From Balneolaceae bacterium UBA2956 (GTDB taxonomy: Bacteria; Bacteroidota; Rhodothermia; Balneolales; Balneolaceae), in contig DEBM01000044.1 in assembly GCA_002348545.1 (NCBI GenBank), positions 53,253 to 101,121 on the forward strand: DNA of 47,869 nucleotides, given 5' to 3'. The notes under the pieces were generated by a model, which did not search any database, had not been told where the DNA came from, and saw only the letters and a list, made by a program, of their open reading frames with translations. A program made the translations under genes and the position numbers. Below, in pieces: positions 18,176 through 28,383 of the stretch (position 1 is its first letter; each line of letters begins with the position of its first letter).

Positions 18176-19174
18176 TTATAGCCAATTATGGTTTTGATAC
18201 CAATTTAGGGTAGACTGCAAGCCTTCTATTAGACTAATTTTTGGTGAATATCCCCAGTCTTTTTTAGCTTTATTTGAGCTACAAAGCCAGCTTTGAGTAA
18301 GTTCCTCTGCCTTCTCTAGATTTAATGCTGGGTACATTCCAAAAATAGGAGTAATAGTTTCGGACATTTTTGCAATAGCCATGAGTCCAACTTTTGGCAC
18401 TCGAATCCGAAGAAAAGACTTTCCAAGTATTACTGAGCATTCCTTATATATCTCATTCCATGAATATCCATCTTCAGGACCTCCAAGGAAATATGTGTGG
18501 ATACCAGCGTGGTTGTAGAGTCTGACTGTCAAGATACCGTTCACCAGATCCTGAACGTGAACAAGAGAGATAGTTTTTTGAATGGGATTACTAATTATAG
18601 GGGCTATTCGGTATTTAAGGGCTTTAAATAATCCGTATATATCGGTTTCTCTAGGTCCATAAACTGCTGTGGGGCGTATGATTTTGATACTTAGATTGGG
18701 GTTCTTTGCCCAGTTTTTTTCAGTAAACAGTCTGTGAATTTCTTCTTCCATCTGTTTTTTAGAGCGACCGTATGCACTGATGGGGGATAAGAGAGTTTGT
18801 TCAGTGAGTGGAATTTGGCTAGAGGGACCGGTGGCGGCGAGGGAGGAGAGAATTATGATATTAGATACCCCAGCGTCCACTGCAAGTTCAACTAAGTTTT
18901 TTGTCGCTTCCACATTGACTGTAAAAAAATCAGAATATGAAGAAGCGTGTAAAATAGCTGCTCCATGAATAAGCACATCCACACCATACAACGCATCTTT
19001 AACAGGCTTTAGGTTTTCCAATGTGGATTTTACCGGGGTGTAATTTAAGCCTTTTAACCATTTTTCTTCTTTTCTGATCAATACACGAACTTCTTCAAAC
19101 TCTGCTAAATCTAATAAATGCTCTACTATATGACTTCCAACAAATCCAGTTCCACCAGTAACAAAGGCTTTCAT
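18176..19174 (-). CDS. NAD(P)-dependent epimerase/dehydratase (extended SDR); ceramide-reductase candidate
   Basis: Extended SDR of 332 residues. Rossmann glycine motif TGGTGFVGS is at residues 6-14. The catalytic region SAYGRSKKQMEEE gives Y-x3-K, with Ser in ILSSLAATG and the HGAAIL motif earlier. Substrate is open: nucleotide-sugar epimerase, dihydroflavonol-reductase-like, or lipid reductase. Bacterial 3-oxo-ceramide reductases (CerR) belong to this class, and this gene lies near serine palmitoyltransferase and a GNAT-like protein, with only two glycosyltransferases between. That makes a sphingolipid role attractive but unproven. It is divergent from the first glycosyltransferase, with a 187-bp gap. 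Confidence 0.8.
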   Translation of the reverse strand: MKAFVTGGTGFVGSHIVEHLLDLAEFEEVRVLIRKEEKWLKGLNYTPVKSTLENLKPVKDALYGVDVLIHGAAILHASSYSDFFTVNVEATKNLVELAVDAGVSNIIILSSLAATGPSSQIPLTEQTLLSPISAYGRSKKQMEEEIHRLFTEKNWAKNPNLSIKIIRPTAVYGPRETDIYGLFKALKYRIAPIISNPIQKTISLVHVQDLVNGILTVRLYNHAGIHTYFLGGPEDGYSWNEIYKECSVILGKSFLRIRVPKVGLMAIAKMSETITPIFGMYPALNLEKAEELTQSWLCSSNKAKKDWGYSPKISLIEGLQSTLNWYQNHNWL

Positions 19175-19361
19175 AAATGCATATATTTATGGATTAAATG
19201 GTGACTGTCTAGGATATGTACATTCCATCGTAAATAATCTAGAGTATAATTCTTGTGGTATGTTATTAAAAGCTACCTATTATACGAAGAAGCCAACAGC
19301 TTTTGTATATTTATTTGAGCGCATAGCAGTGAACTTGCTATCAAACCTGTTAATTAGATAA

Positions 19362-20528
19362 ATGAGCGAACTCAGAGTAGCCCTATTCACCGGTAATTAT
19401 AACCATATAAGAGATGGTGTAGCACTTACACTGAATCGATTGGTTGAGTACTTAGAGAGTCAAAATATCCCCGTACTTATTTTTGCACCTAGTGGACCAA
19501 ACCCCGCAATACATCCGCATAAAGGCACCCTAACTATCACGCCTTCCATTTCTATGCCGGTGCCTGGTCGCAAAGAGTATAGAGTGGCCACACATTTTCC
19601 TGGCAAACATAAACGGGAATTAGAAGCCTTTCAGCCAACTCTTATACATATAGCCACTCCTGATGGACTGGGATTAGGGGCACTCAAATGGGCAAAAAGG
19701 TACGATATTCCAGTGGTCAGTTCGTATCACACCCATTTTCTAAGTTATGTTAACTATTATAAATTCTTCCTTGGTCCCGTCAAATGGCCCTTTAAGAAGA
19801 TGATTCAATGGTTTTATCCTCAATGCCAACGAATTTATGTTCCGAGTCAATCTATGATTAAGGAGCTAGAAGTTGAGGGGATAACTGGCGATATGAAAAT
19901 TTGGGCACGAGGCATAGATACCAAACTTTTTAGCCCGAGAAGAAGAGACAAACAGTGGCGGGAAAAAATGGGTTTTGCAGAGGATGATATTGTAGTGAGT
20001 TTTGTTTCCCGACTAGTATGGGAAAAAGAGTTAGGAACTTACATAGAGAGTATACAACGAATGCAGCAACGTAATCCTAAGGTGAGAGCACTAGTGGTAG
20101 GTGATGGGCCAGCAAAGCAAGAGGCACAAGAAAAATTACCCAATGGTATTTTTACCGGTTTTTGTTCAGGGGAAAACTTAGCGCGCGCGTATGCCAGTTC
20201 TGATTTGTTTTTATTCCCTTCCTACACAGAAACGTTCGGTAACGTGACCTTAGAAGCAATGGCATGTGGAGTCCCTTGTCTGGTTGCTAATGCTATAGGA
20301 TCTTCTTCTTTAGTGATAGATGGTGAAAATGGTCGACTTGCTAAGCCTGGAGACATACTTGATTTTAGCAATAAATTAGAGCAAATGATCGTCAACCCTT
20401 CTACATTGCTAGAAATGGGACTTCGCTCTCGCAAGCTTGCCCTAGAATATAAATGGGATCAAATAAATGAGTCGCTGATCACTGACTATAGATTGGTGAT
20501 TTCTGATTTTAAAGCAACCCAGAACTAA
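19362..20528 (+). CDS. GT4-family glycosyltransferase (GT-B fold), lipid-glycosyltransferase-like
   Basis: GT-B enzyme of 388 residues. The N-terminal acceptor domain begins RVALFTGNYNHIRDGVALTLNRL. The C-terminal donor domain has FVSRLVWEKE, VVGDGP, and an E-x7-E motif in PSYTETFGNVTLEAMACG. The overall pattern resembles SqdX/MgtA-like enzymes that add glucose, mannose or sulfoquinovose to a lipid. It is followed after 23 bp by a second GT4 and then by sphingolipid genes, so the acceptor may be a ceramide or diacylglycerol. The donor sugar cannot be told from sequence. Confidence 0.86.
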   Translation: MSELRVALFTGNYNHIRDGVALTLNRLVEYLESQNIPVLIFAPSGPNPAIHPHKGTLTITPSISMPVPGRKEYRVATHFPGKHKRELEAFQPTLIHIATPDGLGLGALKWAKRYDIPVVSSYHTHFLSYVNYYKFFLGPVKWPFKKMIQWFYPQCQRIYVPSQSMIKELEVEGITGDMKIWARGIDTKLFSPRRRDKQWREKMGFAEDDIVVSFVSRLVWEKELGTYIESIQRMQQRNPKVRALVVGDGPAKQEAQEKLPNGIFTGFCSGENLARAYASSDLFLFPSYTETFGNVTLEAMACGVPCLVANAIGSSSLVIDGENGRLAKPGDILDFSNKLEQMIVNPSTLLEMGLRSRKLALEYKWDQINESLITDYRLVISDFKATQN

Positions 20529-20551
20529 TGGCTATCTAGCTGATACAATTT

Positions 20552-21778
20552 ATGTTACAATCACCCATTAAAGTATTATATATTTCGCATTCACATCCTC
20601 CAGACGAAGCGCCACTCGAGAATATGGGAGGAATGCAGCGAGTTAGTATGCAACTTGTTCAAGCTCTAGAGAATAAGCCTTCCGTGAAAATAAAGACCAT
20701 CATTCAAAAAGTGCCTTGGAGAAGTATTGAATGGAGAACTCTTATATTTTTATTAAAGCTAAGGCGTCGTATTCCTCAGGTAATTGATAGGTATAATCCA
20801 GATGTAATCTTATTTTCATCGATGGTTACCGCAAGCATGGCTAGATGGTTAAAAGGCAAGGTATTCATACCGATGGTGACGATTAATCATGGTCAGGATG
20901 TAACAATGCCCTATGGATGGTATCAGAATCACGTGAGAAAAGTTTTGAATGCCTTAGATGGGGTTATTTCAGTATCAAAGGCCACCAAGCAAGCATGTAT
21001 TGATCGAGGTATGAATCCTGAAAAAGGGGAGGCTATACCCAACGGGATTCAAATCCAAGATATGTTACCTCAGAATGCGGATTATATGAATCCAGCTCAT
21101 GTTGAACATATTTTAGGCTTGGACCAAACGGTAGCTTTAGGTGAAATTAGAGCACTTAAAAAGATAGCAAAAAAAGAATTTGGCGAGTATATCAATATTC
21201 AGCTATTGGATAAACCTGTTCTATTATCAGTGGGGCGACAGGTTCCTAGAAAGGGGCATGCTTGGTTTATTGATAAAGTACTCACCCAACTAAGTTATCC
21301 ATGCCACTATTTATTGATAGGAGATGGCCCAGAGCGGAAAGCCATTCACAAGGCTGTCCAAAGGAATGCGGAATTATTAGCTGAGAGAAATATTCATGTG
21401 CACATTTTAGGGAGGGAATCGGATTATTGGGTACATAAAGCATATACCGCGGCAGATATTTTCATGATGCCAAATATAAAAGTAGAGGGAGATATGGAGG
21501 GCTTTGGCATTGTGCTATTAGAAGCAAATCTTCATTTTACTCCTGTATTTTGTTCGGATCTAGAGGGGATGAAAGATGTAGTAGTGCAAGGAATTAACGG
21601 AATTAAAGTAAGAAGTGAGCATCAAGAACAATATGTAATGGAGTTAGAAAAACTCCTTGGTAATGACAGATTTCAAGAGATGTCATTAATAGGATGTATA
21701 CACGTGTGGGAAAATTTCCAATGGGATAAGGTAGCGGAGCAATATATTCAGTATATTTATAAAGTATCTGCCCCTTAA
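20552..21778 (+). CDS. GT4-family glycosyltransferase
   Basis: GT-B glycosyltransferase, 408 residues, opening with IKVLYISHSHPPDEAPLENMGG and containing NHGQD, SVGRQVPRKGH, LIGDGPERKA and an E-x7-E motif in EGFGIVLLEANL. A ~50-residue insertion (about residues 170-220) separates the acceptor and donor halves. It probably shares a transcript with the upstream GT (23 bp apart) and may add a second sugar. The acceptor is unknown. The downstream palmitoyltransferase is 194 bp away and may have its own promoter. Confidence 0.85.
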   Translation: MLQSPIKVLYISHSHPPDEAPLENMGGMQRVSMQLVQALENKPSVKIKTIIQKVPWRSIEWRTLIFLLKLRRRIPQVIDRYNPDVILFSSMVTASMARWLKGKVFIPMVTINHGQDVTMPYGWYQNHVRKVLNALDGVISVSKATKQACIDRGMNPEKGEAIPNGIQIQDMLPQNADYMNPAHVEHILGLDQTVALGEIRALKKIAKKEFGEYINIQLLDKPVLLSVGRQVPRKGHAWFIDKVLTQLSYPCHYLLIGDGPERKAIHKAVQRNAELLAERNIHVHILGRESDYWVHKAYTAADIFMMPNIKVEGDMEGFGIVLLEANLHFTPVFCSDLEGMKDVVVQGINGIKVRSEHQEQYVMELEKLLGNDRFQEMSLIGCIHVWENFQWDKVAEQYIQYIYKVSAP

Positions 21779-21972
21779 CGGCAGAATGAAATGTCAGCAT
21801 ACCATCTGTGTTAATGAGTTTTTTTTATTAAATTTTTAAATAAAAATATTATCGCAGGTTGCACCAAAAGTGTACTACAGTTTAAACGCATGTTGTTAAA
21901 GGAACCGTTTATTTGATAGCTTGGTTATACTGATTAAATTGCATTTATTACTACCAAATTGAGATTTATTGA

Positions 21973-23208
21973 ATGGCTGAAACACAACCTTTAGTACGGT
22001 CAGATATTTTCGACAAAGCCTTTGGATATACCAAAGCAGATGAAGTTAAGGCACTAGGCTTGTACCCATATTTCAAACCTCTGCAAGCGACTGATGGTAC
22101 TATTGTGGAAATCGAAGGTAGAAAAGTAATTATGGCTGGTTCAAATAATTATTTGGGCCTCACCAATGATCAGCGGACTATTGAAGCTGCTAAGGCTGCA
22201 ATAGTCAAATATGGTACAGGTTGTACAGGATCTAGATATCTTAACGGCACATTGGATATTCATATTGAGTTAGAGGAGCGACTTGCACTATTCATGAATA
22301 AAGAATCTTGTGTCTTATTTAGTACAGGGTATCAAACTAATGAGGGTTCAATCCAAACTATTGCTGATAGAAATGATATAATTTTTTCTGACAAAGATAA
22401 TCATGCCTGCATTGTAGTAGGTACCCAGTGTTCTGTCGCAAAGACCATGCGTTATAATCATAATGACATGGATCACTTGCGAAGACTCTTGGAAAAAGCA
22501 GATGCTGATGCCGGTAAAATTATTATAAGCGATGGTGTTTTTTCTATGTCTGGCACCTTAGCCAAAATACCAGAGTTGTTATCTTTAGCTAAGGAGTTTG
22601 GTGCACGACTTTATTTAGATGATGCTCATGCGGTTGGGGTGATCGGCGAAGGTGGTAGAGGTTCGGCCTCTACTTTTGGATTACAAGAAGATATAGACCT
22701 GATAAGTGGTACTTTCTCAAAATCATTTGCATCTCTAGGAGGCTTTATTGTGGGGCAAAGAGAGGTGATTGAATATATTCGTCATCATTCACCTGCCCAT
22801 ATTTTTAGTGCTTCCATGCCTCCCGCGAATGTTGCCACTGTACTAAAAGCAATGGATATTATGGCAGAGGAACCTTGGAGGCTAAGTAGATTAAATGAAA
22901 TTTCAACCTATATGCGCAGGGAGTTACGTAAATTAGGATTTAACGTTTGGACATCACAAACACCAATTATTCCGATCGTTATTGGTGAAATGATGCTTTG
23001 TTTCCAATTTTGGAAAGACCTTTTTGAGGAAGGTGTTTATACAAATGCAGTTATTCCACCTGCTGTACCACAAGGACAATCGCTGTTGCGTACAAGTTAT
23101 ATGGCCTCGCACACCGATGAACACTTGGATAGAATATTAGAGGCGTTTAGAAAAGTTGGCTTAAAACATGGAATCATCGATCAAAATGGTAATTCTCTAG
23201 TTTCTTAG
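21973..23208 (+). CDS. spt: Serine palmitoyltransferase (alpha-oxoamine synthase)
   Basis: PLP enzyme of 411 residues that condenses serine with an acyl-CoA to 3-ketosphinganine, the first sphingolipid step. The N-terminal ALGLYPYFKPLQ, the GSNNYLGL and GTGCTGSRYLNGTLDIHIELE regions resemble Sphingobacterium SPT closely from memory. PLP contacts are His144 (DNHACI), Asp216 and His219 (DDAHAVG) and the Schiff-base Lys250 (GTFSKSFAS). Alternatives in the same family are Kbl (glycine C-acetyltransferase) and BioF, but the N-terminal region and the lipid-enzyme context favour SPT. The next gene starts one to eight bases after its stop. Confidence 0.85.
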   Translation: MAETQPLVRSDIFDKAFGYTKADEVKALGLYPYFKPLQATDGTIVEIEGRKVIMAGSNNYLGLTNDQRTIEAAKAAIVKYGTGCTGSRYLNGTLDIHIELEERLALFMNKESCVLFSTGYQTNEGSIQTIADRNDIIFSDKDNHACIVVGTQCSVAKTMRYNHNDMDHLRRLLEKADADAGKIIISDGVFSMSGTLAKIPELLSLAKEFGARLYLDDAHAVGVIGEGGRGSASTFGLQEDIDLISGTFSKSFASLGGFIVGQREVIEYIRHHSPAHIFSASMPPANVATVLKAMDIMAEEPWRLSRLNEISTYMRRELRKLGFNVWTSQTPIIPIVIGEMMLCFQFWKDLFEEGVYTNAVIPPAVPQGQSLLRTSYMASHTDEHLDRILEAFRKVGLKHGIIDQNGNSLVS

Positions 23209-23215
23209 GGTGATC

Positions 23216-24337
23216 ATGGCTGCAAGTGGTGTGACCTTTGTAAGTACAGATGCCGAGAAGAAGGAATTTATCGAATTTCTTTATACTCATTATGCTACAG
23301 ATGCTTTTTTTGTGCCTCCATTACGACAAGAGCAACGTAAGTTAATTGACACAAATAAGAATCCCTTCTTCAGGCAAGCAAAAATGGCCATGTTCTTGGC
23401 TCAATATGATGGTAAGCCTGCGGGTAGAATTGCTGCAGTAGTGGATGATCGGTTTAACAAACAACATGGATTGAACACGGGGCATTTTGCATTTTTTGAA
23501 TGTATTGATCATCAACCGACCGCCGATTTATTATTTCGTGTTGCTGAGGACTGGTTAAAGGGAGAAGGTATAGAGGAAGTCCTTGGCCCAACAAGTCCCG
23601 GGATGATGGATGTTTTAGGGTTTTTGGTTGATGGGTTTGATAAGTTTCCATATATAATGATGCCTTATTCTAAACCTTTTTATGAGAAGCTTGCCCTTAA
23701 TGCTGGATATGAAGGTGTTCGTGATTTATTAGCCTTTGTTCTTGATAAAACAAATGTAAAGTTTGATCGCATGCATAAAGCAAAGAACATGATCATGCGG
23801 AGATATCCTCAAATCTATATTCGCCCAATTTCACTCAAAAATATCGATGATGAAGTAAAAATAGTCCGAGATATTTATAACGAAGCTTGGAAGAATAATT
23901 GGGGATTTTTACCTCTAAGTCTAGAGGAAATAAAAGGTCTTGCCAAAGAGTTTAAAATGATTTTAGATGAAGATTTTGCACACATAGCAGAGTGGGAAGG
24001 TGAACCAGTTGGCTTCTCTATAGCCCTCCCTGATTTAAATCAGGTTTTTAGGACCATAAATGGAAACTTATATCCCTTTGGGTTTATTAAGTTTTTATGG
24101 AGAAAACGAAAGATTAATCGAATAAGAACCGCGCTGATGGGTATTCTACCGGAATATCAAGGCAAGGGAATCGATGCATTATTTCATCAGCGAACCATTG
24201 AATTTGCTCTTAAAAGAAATTTTGTCGAATCAGAGTTAAGTTGGGTTCTAGATAATAATACAGAAATGATTCATCTTGCAAAACGTATAGGCGCGCGAAT
24301 AGACAAGCGATATCGAATGTATGCAAAAAAATTGTAG
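23216..24337 (+). CDS. GNAT-like N-acyltransferase; candidate bacterial ceramide synthase
   Basis: Protein of 373-375 residues. The N-terminal half (FFVPPLRQEQRKLIDTNKNPFF, GRIAAVVDDRFN, GPTSPGMMDVLG) and the C-terminal half (AEWEGEPVGFSIALPDLN, MGILPEYQGKGID) fit two GNAT-type folds; YQGKGI is the acyl-CoA/pyrophosphate-binding loop. It starts directly after spt (GTG 23210 or ATG 23216; I chose the ATG), so the two are coupled. In Caulobacter the bacterial ceramide synthase is a GNAT-like protein in an SPT cluster, so N-acylation of the long-chain base is the leading guess. There is no experimental support in the sequence alone. Confidence 0.78.
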   Translation: MAASGVTFVSTDAEKKEFIEFLYTHYATDAFFVPPLRQEQRKLIDTNKNPFFRQAKMAMFLAQYDGKPAGRIAAVVDDRFNKQHGLNTGHFAFFECIDHQPTADLLFRVAEDWLKGEGIEEVLGPTSPGMMDVLGFLVDGFDKFPYIMMPYSKPFYEKLALNAGYEGVRDLLAFVLDKTNVKFDRMHKAKNMIMRRYPQIYIRPISLKNIDDEVKIVRDIYNEAWKNNWGFLPLSLEEIKGLAKEFKMILDEDFAHIAEWEGEPVGFSIALPDLNQVFRTINGNLYPFGFIKFLWRKRKINRIRTALMGILPEYQGKGIDALFHQRTIEFALKRNFVESELSWVLDNNTEMIHLAKRIGARIDKRYRMYAKKL

Positions 24338-24395
24338 TAACTAATAACGGCTTCATTCTTCAGATGAGGTAGAATTTCATTCAAGAAAAATAATC

Positions 24396-25781
24396 ATGTA
24401 TCGAATAGAAAAAGATTCTATGGGGGAAGTTAAGGTCTCTAAAAACGCTAAATATGGAGCACAAACACAAAGAGCTCACGATAATTTCCCCATAAGTGGG
24501 CTTCGATTTACTAGGGCATTTATAAAAGCTTTAGGTATTATCAAGAAAAATGCAGCACAGGTAAATTTCGAGTTGGGATTATTAGACCAAGAGATATCTA
24601 AAGCTATCCAGAGCGCAGCACAAGAAATTATTGATGGTAATCATGATACAGAGTTCGTTGTAGATATATTTCAAACAGGCTCGGGGACTTCAAGTAATAT
24701 GAACGCTAATGAGGTTGTGGCTAAGTTGGCTAACGAGTCTTTTCCCAATCTAAAAACCCCTGTTCATCCTAATGATCATGTAAATTTTGGTCAAAGTTCG
24801 AATGATGTAATTCCAACAGCAATTAGAATATCTGCAGTAATTGAGTTAAAGAAAAAATTTATCCCTGCATTAAAACATTTAGCCTTGACTTTTGATCAAA
24901 AAGGCCTTGAATATAAGCATGTGGTAAAAACTGGAAGGACTCATTTAATGGATGCAATGCCAATCACTATTGCTCAGCAATTTGGCGGGTACGCCAGACA
25001 ACTTCGACTAGGAGTTGACCGTATTCAGGACGCAATGGTGCGTTTATCGGAGTTACCGCAAGGTGGAACGGCTGTTGGTACTGGAATCAATACTCATCCA
25101 GATTTTGCATCTAAATTTGCGAAAAATGTTTCTAAGCAATCAGGAGTAACATTTATAGAAGCTGAAAATCATTTCGAAGCACAGGCAACAGTTGATGCCC
25201 CTGTGGAAATGAGTGCTCAAATAAAAACAATTGCAGTCGGAATGATGAAAATTGCGAATGATTTACGTTGGATGAATTCTGGACCTAACAGTGGATTAGG
25301 GGAAATTCAACTTGTCGCCCTACAGCCAGGCTCTTCCATTATGCCAGGCAAAGTTAATCCAGTTATTGAAGAATCTGTATCTATGGTTTGTGCACAGGTT
25401 ATGGGTAATGATCTCACTATATCTTTGGCAGGTCAATCAGGAAACTTTGAGCTTAATGTGATGCTACCGGTAGTTGCTTATAACCTTTTAGAATCGATCG
25501 AGCTATTAGCAAATGCTGCAAACAACTTGGCAGATAGATCAGTATCTAAATTAATTATTCGGGAAGATATTATTTCTGAAAAAATAGGTAAGAACCCTAT
25601 ATTGATAACTTCTCTCAATCCTATTATTGGGTATGATTTAGCTGCCAAAATTGCCAAAAAAGCATATGCTGAGGGGCGTGCTTTGAAAGATGTAGCTAAG
25701 GAAATGACGGATCTATCTGATAAAGACCTGAATACGGCTTTAAATCCTATGAAAATGACCCAGGGTGGGTTTGTGGAATAA
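24396..25781 (+). CDS. fumC: Class II fumarate hydratase
   Basis: Homotetrameric, iron-independent fumarase (461 residues) of the TCA cycle, converting fumarate to malate. Signatures: GSGTSSNMNANEV, TGRTHLMDAMPIT, and the superfamily fingerprint GSSIMPGKVNP carrying the catalytic serine. Aspartase and argininosuccinate lyase share the fold, but the length and the TGRTHLMDA segment fit FumC. It is 58 bp after the GNAT gene and is likely independent of the lipid locus. Confidence 0.95.
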   Translation: MYRIEKDSMGEVKVSKNAKYGAQTQRAHDNFPISGLRFTRAFIKALGIIKKNAAQVNFELGLLDQEISKAIQSAAQEIIDGNHDTEFVVDIFQTGSGTSSNMNANEVVAKLANESFPNLKTPVHPNDHVNFGQSSNDVIPTAIRISAVIELKKKFIPALKHLALTFDQKGLEYKHVVKTGRTHLMDAMPITIAQQFGGYARQLRLGVDRIQDAMVRLSELPQGGTAVGTGINTHPDFASKFAKNVSKQSGVTFIEAENHFEAQATVDAPVEMSAQIKTIAVGMMKIANDLRWMNSGPNSGLGEIQLVALQPGSSIMPGKVNPVIEESVSMVCAQVMGNDLTISLAGQSGNFELNVMLPVVAYNLLESIELLANAANNLADRSVSKLIIREDIISEKIGKNPILITSLNPIIGYDLAAKIAKKAYAEGRALKDVAKEMTDLSDKDLNTALNPMKMTQGGFVE

Positions 25782-25941
25782 CTTTATAGTGTTGATTAGT
25801 TTATTAAAAGGCTAAGTTCCTTTTAGTAAAGCCTTTACAAATTAGTAGCTTAAAATACTTTTTTTGAAGGCTTCAGTGCATTATATTGGTAGGCTGAGAT
25901 GAGTATGTTTTTATAATTTTGCGTATAACTATCTAATAGAA

Positions 25942-28383
25942 ATGTCTGAAGTTTCAACTAAAAAAAAGCAAAACCGTTTTTCCAAAGAAAGGAAAGAAGA
26001 TATCCTAAAGGATTATCTCATGGGGTGGCTTAGCAGACATGTATCCATTTTGGGTAGAAAAGAAGTACTTTCAGGAAAGGCTAAATTTGGAATATTTGGG
26101 GATGGGAAGGAGTTACCACAATTAGCAATGGCAAAGGTTTTTCAAAATGGTGATTTCCGAAGTGGGTATTACCGTGATCAAACCTTTATGTTTGCAATTG
26201 GAGAAGCGACATTAACACAGTATTTTGCACAATTATATGCTCATCCCGATGTGCAGGCAGATCCATTTTCAGCAGGAAGACAGATGAATTCTCATTTTGG
26301 GTCACGGCTATTAAATGAAGCTGGGAATTGGTTAGATCAAGTGAAAAGGAAGAATTCTGTATCTGGAATCTCTCCTACAGCTGGACAAATGGCTCGTATT
26401 GTTGGCCTAGCCCAGGCTTCTAAGATTTATCGAGGTCATAAAAAACTTCAGTCTGGTAAATGGAAGAAATTTTCCGACAAAGGTAATGAAGTTGTTTTTG
26501 GAACTATAGGCGATGCAAGTACATCTGAGGGTGTTTTTTGGGAAACAATGAATACTCTTGGGGTCTTACAAGCACCTGCTGTTATTTCTGTTTGGGATGA
26601 TGGATATGGCATAAGTGTTCCTAAAAAGTTCCAGACCACAAAAGAAAGTATTTCGGAAGCCTTAAGTGGAATGCAGCGGGATAAATCTACCAATGGGTTA
26701 GAAATTCTAAAGGTTAAAGGATGGGATTATGAGGATTTAATAACGACCTATGCCAGAGCAACGGAACTTGCTCGAACAGAGCATATTCCTGTACTCATTC
26801 ATGTGGAAGAGCTTACACAGCCTTTGGGGCATTCTAGTTCAGGCTCTCATGAGAGATACAAAAGTAAAGAACGCCTCGAGTGGGAAAGTGATTATTGTTG
26901 CCTCCAACAGTTTAAAAAATGGATTTTAGCTAAAAAAATTGCAACTGAATCTGTGCTCGAATCCTTAGAGTCTGAGGCTCAACAAGAGGCATTAGCAGCG
27001 AAGCAATTAGCATGGCAGCAGTATATTGGTCCAATAAAACATGAACGTGATTATATCCTCAGCCTATTGCTTGCTTTGAAGGAAGAATCATCGAATACAA
27101 AAACCAACATATCTGCATCAATTGATGACATTATGCAGCGCTTAAAATCCACTCCAAATCCAATTCGGAAAGATATTGTATCGAGTATTCATAAGGCTTT
27201 AAGAACTGTGGGTTCTCATGAATCAAAGTCGAAAAAACAGTTGACTGAATGGTTAGAAGACCTGAGAACAACTACTGAAGATCGTTATCATTCTCACTTG
27301 TATAGTCAGACGCCTTATTCTCCTTTACGAGTAAAATCTATTGCTCCCAGCTACGATACAAAACCTGCCAAGGTAGATGGCCGCATTGTAATCAGAGATA
27401 ACTTTAGGGCACTTTTTAAAAAATACCCTGAGCTTTTTACCTTTGGTGAAGATGTTGGTGCACTAGGTGATGTTAATAAGGGACTTGAGGGATTACAGGA
27501 CGAATTTGGCGAATCACGGGTAATGGATTCAGGAATTCGTGAGGCAACAATTATTGGTCAGGGTATTGGAATGGCTATTCGAGGACTTCGTCCTATCCCT
27601 GAAATTCAATATCTTGACTATATTTATTATGCTTTATTTGTGTTATCTGATGATTTAGCCAGTCTGAGATATAGGACCAAAGGCGGGCAAGCCTCTCCCG
27701 TCATCATCAGAACGCGAGGTCACCGATTAGAGGGAATATGGCACTCAGGTTCTCCTATGTCCACATTATTAGGAAGCTTACGTGGGGTTCACCTTTGCGT
27801 GCCTAGGAACTTAACCGAAGCAGCTGGAATGTATAACACCTTACTTAAAGGTGATGATCCCGCTGTTATGGTGGAGCCATTAAATGGCTACCGATTAAAA
27901 GAAGACTTGCCAAATAATCTCGGTGAATTTACAATACCTTTAGGTGTGCCGTGCCTACTTAACGAAGGAGATGATTTAACCTTAGTATCTTATGGATCAA
28001 CACTGAATATTGCTAAAAGTGTTGTTTTCGACCTGGAAAATAATGGAATTGGAGTTGATTTAATTGACCTTCGAACTTTACTTCCATTTGACCTAAATGG
28101 CCTTATCCGAGCATCACTCAGTAAGACCAATAAACTTCTTATAGTTGATGAAGATGTACCTGGTGGAGCCTCGGCTTATATACTCCAGAAAATATTACAG
28201 CATCAAAAAGGATTTTATTTGTTGGATGCGGCCCCAGTTTGCCTATCAGCCAAAGCCCATCGTCCTGCATACTCTTCAGATGGTGATTATTTTAGCAAAC
28301 CCAATGCTGAGGATATCTTCAATGCGGCCTATGGAATTATGCAAGAAATTAATCCCAATGCTTTTCCACCATTGTTCAATTAG
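25942..28383 (+). CDS. Fused alpha/beta 2-oxoacid dehydrogenase E1 (branched-chain type)
   Basis: Thiamine-diphosphate dehydrogenase of 813 residues in which E1-alpha (~1-420) and E1-beta (~470-813) are joined by a charged linker (~380-450). The alpha part holds the ThDP motif beginning GDAST and continuing SVWDDGYGIS, where the usual NN pair reads DD, as I recall for FCB-group fused E1 proteins. The beta part has FGEDVGALGDVNKGLEGL, GIGMAIRGLRPIPEIQYLDY and HSGSPMSTLLGSLRG. It would decarboxylate branched-chain or related 2-oxoacids with E2 and E3, which are not in this window. Confidence 0.88.
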   Translation: MSEVSTKKKQNRFSKERKEDILKDYLMGWLSRHVSILGRKEVLSGKAKFGIFGDGKELPQLAMAKVFQNGDFRSGYYRDQTFMFAIGEATLTQYFAQLYAHPDVQADPFSAGRQMNSHFGSRLLNEAGNWLDQVKRKNSVSGISPTAGQMARIVGLAQASKIYRGHKKLQSGKWKKFSDKGNEVVFGTIGDASTSEGVFWETMNTLGVLQAPAVISVWDDGYGISVPKKFQTTKESISEALSGMQRDKSTNGLEILKVKGWDYEDLITTYARATELARTEHIPVLIHVEELTQPLGHSSSGSHERYKSKERLEWESDYCCLQQFKKWILAKKIATESVLESLESEAQQEALAAKQLAWQQYIGPIKHERDYILSLLLALKEESSNTKTNISASIDDIMQRLKSTPNPIRKDIVSSIHKALRTVGSHESKSKKQLTEWLEDLRTTTEDRYHSHLYSQTPYSPLRVKSIAPSYDTKPAKVDGRIVIRDNFRALFKKYPELFTFGEDVGALGDVNKGLEGLQDEFGESRVMDSGIREATIIGQGIGMAIRGLRPIPEIQYLDYIYYALFVLSDDLASLRYRTKGGQASPVIIRTRGHRLEGIWHSGSPMSTLLGSLRGVHLCVPRNLTEAAGMYNTLLKGDDPAVMVEPLNGYRLKEDLPNNLGEFTIPLGVPCLLNEGDDLTLVSYGSTLNIAKSVVFDLENNGIGVDLIDLRTLLPFDLNGLIRASLSKTNKLLIVDEDVPGGASAYILQKILQHQKGFYLLDAAPVCLSAKAHRPAYSSDGDYFSKPNAEDIFNAAYGIMQEINPNAFPPLFN

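Noticed and set aside
25807..25836. Inverted repeat AAAGGCT...AGCCTTT after fumC
   Set aside because: Long 16-nt loop and no T-tract, so not supported as a terminator.
25914..25921. TAATTTTG matching the FCB -7 box upstream of the fused E1 gene
   Set aside because: The nearest TTGG is 24 nt away and there is no TTTG at the right spacing; too weak to call a promoter. A similar TAATTTTG at 30256 before ctaA also lacks a -33 element.
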